Shown piece after piece: positions 6,540 through 7,879 of a DNA stretch of 7,879 nt (within the stretch, counting starts at the first letter, position 1; every line of letters begins with the position of its first letter). The notes under the pieces were generated by a model. The model worked only from the letters and a program-made list of their open reading frames with translations, did not search any database and had not been told where the DNA came from. The stretch is taken from NCBI GenBank assembly GCA_015485845.1, contig WFSU01000215.1, positions 1 through 7,879 on the forward strand, written 5' to 3'. The DNA is from Nitratifractor sp. Its GTDB lineage: Bacteria; Campylobacterota; Campylobacteria; Campylobacterales; Sulfurovaceae. The translations under genes were made by a program, and so were the position numbers.

Positions 6540-6980
6540 TCATCCTCTCACCTTCCCCCGCATCCGTTTCTTGCTTGCGTGCCTCTTTTTCGCCTCAAGC
6601 CTCCGACGGACAGAGCTTTTAGACGGTTTGGTGGGGACCCGTTTTTTGGAGGTGACTGCTACACTCTTGATGAGCATGATCAGACGGGCAATCGCTTCGT
6701 CTCTGTTTTGCTCCTGGCTTCGGTGTTGTTGGGATTTGATGACGACGATGCCCTCTTTGGTGATCCGCTTGTCCTTGAGGGAGAGTAGACGATCCTTGTA
6801 GTCATCGGGAAGGGATGAGGCGGCAATGTCGTAGCGTAGGTGGATCGCGGCTGAAACCTTGTTGACCTTCTGCCCGCCGGAACCCTGCGCCCGCATGGCC
6901 GTAAATTCTATCTCGTTTTCATCGAGCGAAACGGTCTGGGTGATCGGGTGCAGTGTCGGGCTCATAGACTCAGTTGCCAT
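6540..6980 (-). CDS. arfB: Alternative ribosome-rescue factor B (GGQ peptidyl-tRNA hydrolase)
   Basis: 146 aa, cytoplasmic. ArfB (YaeJ/ICT1 type) enters stalled ribosomes lacking a complete codon in the A site and hydrolyses the peptidyl-tRNA. The GGQ motif stands at residues 35-37 within RAQGSGGQKVNKVSAAIHLR, followed by ASSLPDDYKDRLL and IKSQQHRSQEQNRDEAIARL, all close to E. coli YaeJ. It lacks the codon-recognition domain of RF1/RF2. Residues from about 109 form the basic tail (KPSKSSVRRRLEAKKR ... MRGKVRG), which in the family lies in the empty mRNA channel. Start ATG 6980 has AAAGGA seven nt upstream; Met6 is a possible alternative. It is convergent with the L,D-transpeptidase gene (74 nt between stops, no clear terminator) and downstream of the toxin-antitoxin pair in the same direction. 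Confidence 0.95.
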   Translation of the reverse strand: MATESMSPTLHPITQTVSLDENEIEFTAMRAQGSGGQKVNKVSAAIHLRYDIAASSLPDDYKDRLLSLKDKRITKEGIVVIKSQQHRSQEQNRDEAIARLIMLIKSVAVTSKKRVPTKPSKSSVRRRLEAKKRHASKKRMRGKVRG

Positions 6981-7016
6981 AGATCAATCCTTTCATCTTT
7001 CTCAAAAGATAACTCT

Positions 7017-7124
7017 TCAAAACACTAAGCATCTCCTAAAAGCATCTCCTAAAATCATCCTCAACAATTTCTCGCTGATCCGAAAATCCGATACATTGAG
7101 TTTCGCGACGATTTCCTCAATGCG
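7017..7124 (-). pseudogene. Decayed 3' end of a gene, possibly a PIN-domain (DUF3368-like) toxin
   Basis: Between brnA and arfB the minus strand carries a 35-codon frame (7124 down to TGA 7019-7017). It is blocked upstream by TGA TAG and has no start codon of its own. It reads RIEEIVAKLNVSDFRISEKL followed by LRMILGDA, then FRRCLVF. The FRISEKL..xIL segment is reminiscent of the C-terminus of DUF3368 PIN-domain toxins, but this is from memory and short. A 13-bp tandem duplication (7029-7054) falls exactly where the tail becomes odd: with one copy removed, the frame would read ILGDA and stop at TAG. This suggests a remnant rather than a functional gene. Chance similarity cannot be excluded. 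Confidence 0.35.
7029..7054. repeat. Perfect 13-bp tandem duplication
   Basis: GCATCTCCTAAAA occurs at 7029-7041 and again immediately at 7042-7054, without mismatch. On the minus strand each copy contains AGGAG directly followed by ATG, but with no spacing, so neither can work as a ribosome binding site for that ATG. Thirteen bases is not a multiple of three, so the duplication changes the reading frame. Confidence 0.9.
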
Positions 7125-7134
7125 CTATCAACAC

Positions 7135-7395
7135 TTATGCCCGCAACCCTTCATTCAACATCATCTTGATTAATGACTGGTACGGCACATCCATGCTGTT
7201 TGCCTTAACCTTCAGCGCATCGATCATATCGACCGGAAGACGGATGGAGATACTCCGGGTTGTTTTTTTCAGATTGGGGAAGCGTACGACTCTGGCTTTT
7301 TCCATATCGAGATATTCCGTCGCATCATGCGATTCCCAGAAGAGCCGCTCTTCGTGTTCGTCTTTAAAGGTAGGGATTGTTTTTGTTGCTTTCAT
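7135..7395 (-). CDS. brnA: BrnA/CopG-type ribbon-helix-helix antitoxin
   Basis: 86-aa cytoplasmic antitoxin of a type II toxin-antitoxin pair. The N-terminal half carries the CopG-antitoxin family signature IPTFKDEHEERLFWESHD (residues 7-24), the part expected to bind and block the toxin. The C-terminal half is a ribbon-helix-helix DNA-binding fold: strand RSISIRLP (47-54), helix VDMIDALKVKANSM, then VPYQSLIKMMLNEGL (70-84). Such proteins bind operator DNA as dimers and repress their own operon. ATG 7395 has AAAGGAG about ten nt upstream, inside the toxin gene; the two reading frames overlap by 32 nt with the toxin first, the order typical of brnTA. The symbol is given by family resemblance; COG5304/CopG_antitoxin is the broader name. 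Confidence 0.88.
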   Translation of the reverse strand: MKATKTIPTFKDEHEERLFWESHDATEYLDMEKARVVRFPNLKKTTRSISIRLPVDMIDALKVKANSMDVPYQSLIKMMLNEGLRA

Positions 7396-7687
7396 AGAAC
7401 GCTTTCTCCTTTTTCGTCATTTCACGAGCTGAGATCACCCGTATGCGAGTGTCTCTCGTGGTAAAAACCACCATGATCTTGATACCCTCATCATCCTTGC
7501 CGAAGGCGATACAACGGCATTCATCTACAGAGTGAACATAATCCTCAACCACGATCAGAGGTTCGTTAAAGAAAATCTCTTCGATCCTCTTGTAGTTGAT
7601 TCCATGTTTTTTCTCGTTCTTGTAGACATTGCCATCGTCCCAGTCAAAACCGGTCAATGCTTCTACGTCCAGACACTCAAATTCCAT
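7364..7687 (-). CDS. brnT: BrnT-family ribonuclease toxin
   Basis: 107-aa small toxin of the BrnT family (COG2929), with a RelE-like fold that in Brucella cleaves RNA and arrests growth. Family landmarks appear in order: FDWDDGN at residues 14-20, KHGI at 27-30, EEIFFNEPLIVVED at 36-49, the RCIAFG strand at 58-63, MVVFTTRD at 72-79 and RIRVISAREMTKKEKAFYE at 81-99. An extra 13 residues precede FDWD compared with the shortest members. Start ATG 7687 has an AAAAGG ribosome binding site seven nt upstream and a TATAAT about 24 nt upstream. It overlaps the antitoxin by 32 nt. All landmarks are intact, so the module looks functional. Regulation is probably by the BrnA-BrnT complex at the palindrome over the promoter. 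Confidence 0.9.
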   Translation of the reverse strand: MEFECLDVEALTGFDWDDGNVYKNEKKHGINYKRIEEIFFNEPLIVVEDYVHSVDECRCIAFGKDDEGIKIMVVFTTRDTRIRVISAREMTKKEKAFYESNKNNPYL

Positions 7688-7700
7688 CTTTATACCTTTT

Positions 7701-7719
7701 GTATATGGTTATTATATAC
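7701..7719 (-). promoter_or_regulatory. Promoter and probable operator of the brnTA operon
   Basis: GTATAT (7701-7706) and ATATAC (7714-7719) form an inverted repeat around a 7-nt centre. The minus-strand TATAAT at 7716-7711 lies inside this palindrome, so a ribbon-helix-helix dimer bound here would cover the -10 box. The predicted start is near 7704 and leaves a leader of about 17 nt containing the AAAAGG site. No good -35 is seen. Confidence 0.6.
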
Positions 7720-7739
7720 AATAATAATTAACTCAACCA

Positions 7740-7760
7740 CTATGGACTGAAAGTCCATAG
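7740..7760. repeat. Hairpin 1 of the transposase-adjacent pair
   Basis: TATGGACT-GAA-AGTCCATA (7741-7759), extended by a C-G pair at 7740/7760, forms a perfect 9-bp stem with a 3-nt loop. It shares TGGACTGAAAGTCCA with hairpin 2 and lies on the promoter-proximal side of brnT. Confidence 0.85.
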
Positions 7761-7768
7761 GTTCTTTC

Positions 7769-7785
7769 GTGGACTGAAAGTCCAC
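7769..7785. repeat. Hairpin 2 of the transposase-adjacent pair
   Basis: GTGGACT-GAA-AGTCCAC forms a perfect 7-bp stem with the same loop as hairpin 1, from which it is separated by 8 nt (GTTCTTTC). It begins 8 nt beyond the tnpA stop codon, the position where IS200/IS605 right ends carry the subterminal hairpin that the Y1 transposase recognises. Confidence 0.85.
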
Positions 7786-7793
7786 TCTCTACT

Positions 7794-7879
7794 CTAAAAT
7801 CATTGTCCCCGTATCCCGATTGGAGGGGGTTCGGTGGTGCTCGAGGTATTCATCCACCATCTCCTGGGTCACATTCCCC
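7794..7879 (-). CDS. tnpA: IS200/IS605-type (Y1) transposase, C-terminal end only
   Basis: The minus strand enters the window in an open frame of 28 codons ending at TAG 7796-7794. It reads GNVTQEMVDEYLEHHRTPS then NRDTGTMILE. The GNVT..xVxEYLEHH pattern matches my memory of the C-terminal helix of IS200/IS605 (COG1943) TnpA proteins, the segment that follows the helix bearing the catalytic tyrosine. The HUH motif and catalytic Tyr would lie further upstream, outside the window. The two hairpins directly downstream support the assignment. Whether the gene is whole cannot be told from here. Confidence 0.65.

Larger units (their letters stand above)
7740..7879 (-). mobile_element. Right-end portion of an IS200/IS605-like (or RAYT/REP-like) element, incomplete in the window
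   Basis: The transposase 3' end (7794-7879) is followed within 60 nt by two near-identical hairpins (7785-7769 and 7760-7740), with the brnTA promoter just beyond. IS200/IS605 elements lack terminal inverted repeats and instead carry subterminal hairpins downstream of tnpA. A doublet of the same hairpin is also what REP sequences beside a REP-associated tyrosine transposase look like. The left end and the exact boundary are not visible. Confidence 0.6.

Noticed and set aside
7740..7785. CRISPR-like repeats
   Set aside because: There are only two palindromic copies with an 8-nt spacer and no array or cas gene; a transposase-associated hairpin pair explains them better.

Overview
The window reads as chromosomal DNA of a Campylobacterota (epsilonproteobacterial) species, probably of the Sulfurimonas/Sulfuricurvum/Sulfurovum type. 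This rests on the isoleucyl-tRNA synthetase N-terminus (opening MDYKETLLLP), the many extended or isolated TATAAT boxes lying close to start codons, and the kinds of genes present. G+C looks close to one half by eye. The genus is an inference and no taxonomic search was possible. Genes are densely packed; the longest stretch without a gene is about 200 bases.

Left part (1-1936): the 5' two-fifths or so of ileS runs leftward off the window edge. Divergent from it is a stand-alone CinA C-terminal-domain protein (pncC type, nicotinamide-nucleotide amidase). Its TATAAT box sits only 6 nt before the ATG, which suggests a leaderless mRNA. Next (1967-2497) a perfect-consensus sigma70 promoter (TTGACA-17-TATAAT) drives a four-tRNA cluster, Lys(TTT)-Glu(TTC)-Val(TAC)-Asp(GTC), all with encoded CCA. 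A roughly 90-nt module with two perfect palindromes is wedged between tRNA-Val and tRNA-Asp. A further 200 nt holds a 10-bp inverted repeat around a CCTCCTCCTCC loop.

Middle part (2696-6465): a 106-aa acidic protein of unknown function; convergent to it with only 1 nt between the stop codons, an exported CAP/SCP-domain protein with a probable Ig-like C-terminal region; divergent from that, a small ankyrin-repeat protein; a divergent leucyl/phenylalanyl-tRNA-protein transferase (LFTR/Aat)-like acyltransferase, also possibly leaderless; and an exported YkuD-type L,D-transpeptidase. The CAP protein and the L,D-transpeptidase both act in the envelope. ileS, the tRNAs, the LFTR-like protein and arfB all concern tRNA or translation, but they are separate transcription units and no joint pathway is implied.

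Right part (6540-7879): leftward arfB (GGQ peptidyl-tRNA hydrolase for ribosome rescue), preceded by an accessory patch. That patch consists of a complete BrnT/BrnA-like toxin-antitoxin pair with a palindrome over its promoter, a short decayed reading frame whose end resembles a PIN-domain (DUF3368-type) toxin and which carries a 13-bp tandem duplication, and the C-terminal end of an IS200/IS605-type (Y1) transposase followed by two near-identical hairpins. This looks like a small turnover site for toxin-antitoxin modules and mobile elements next to core genes. It is the most interesting part of the window.
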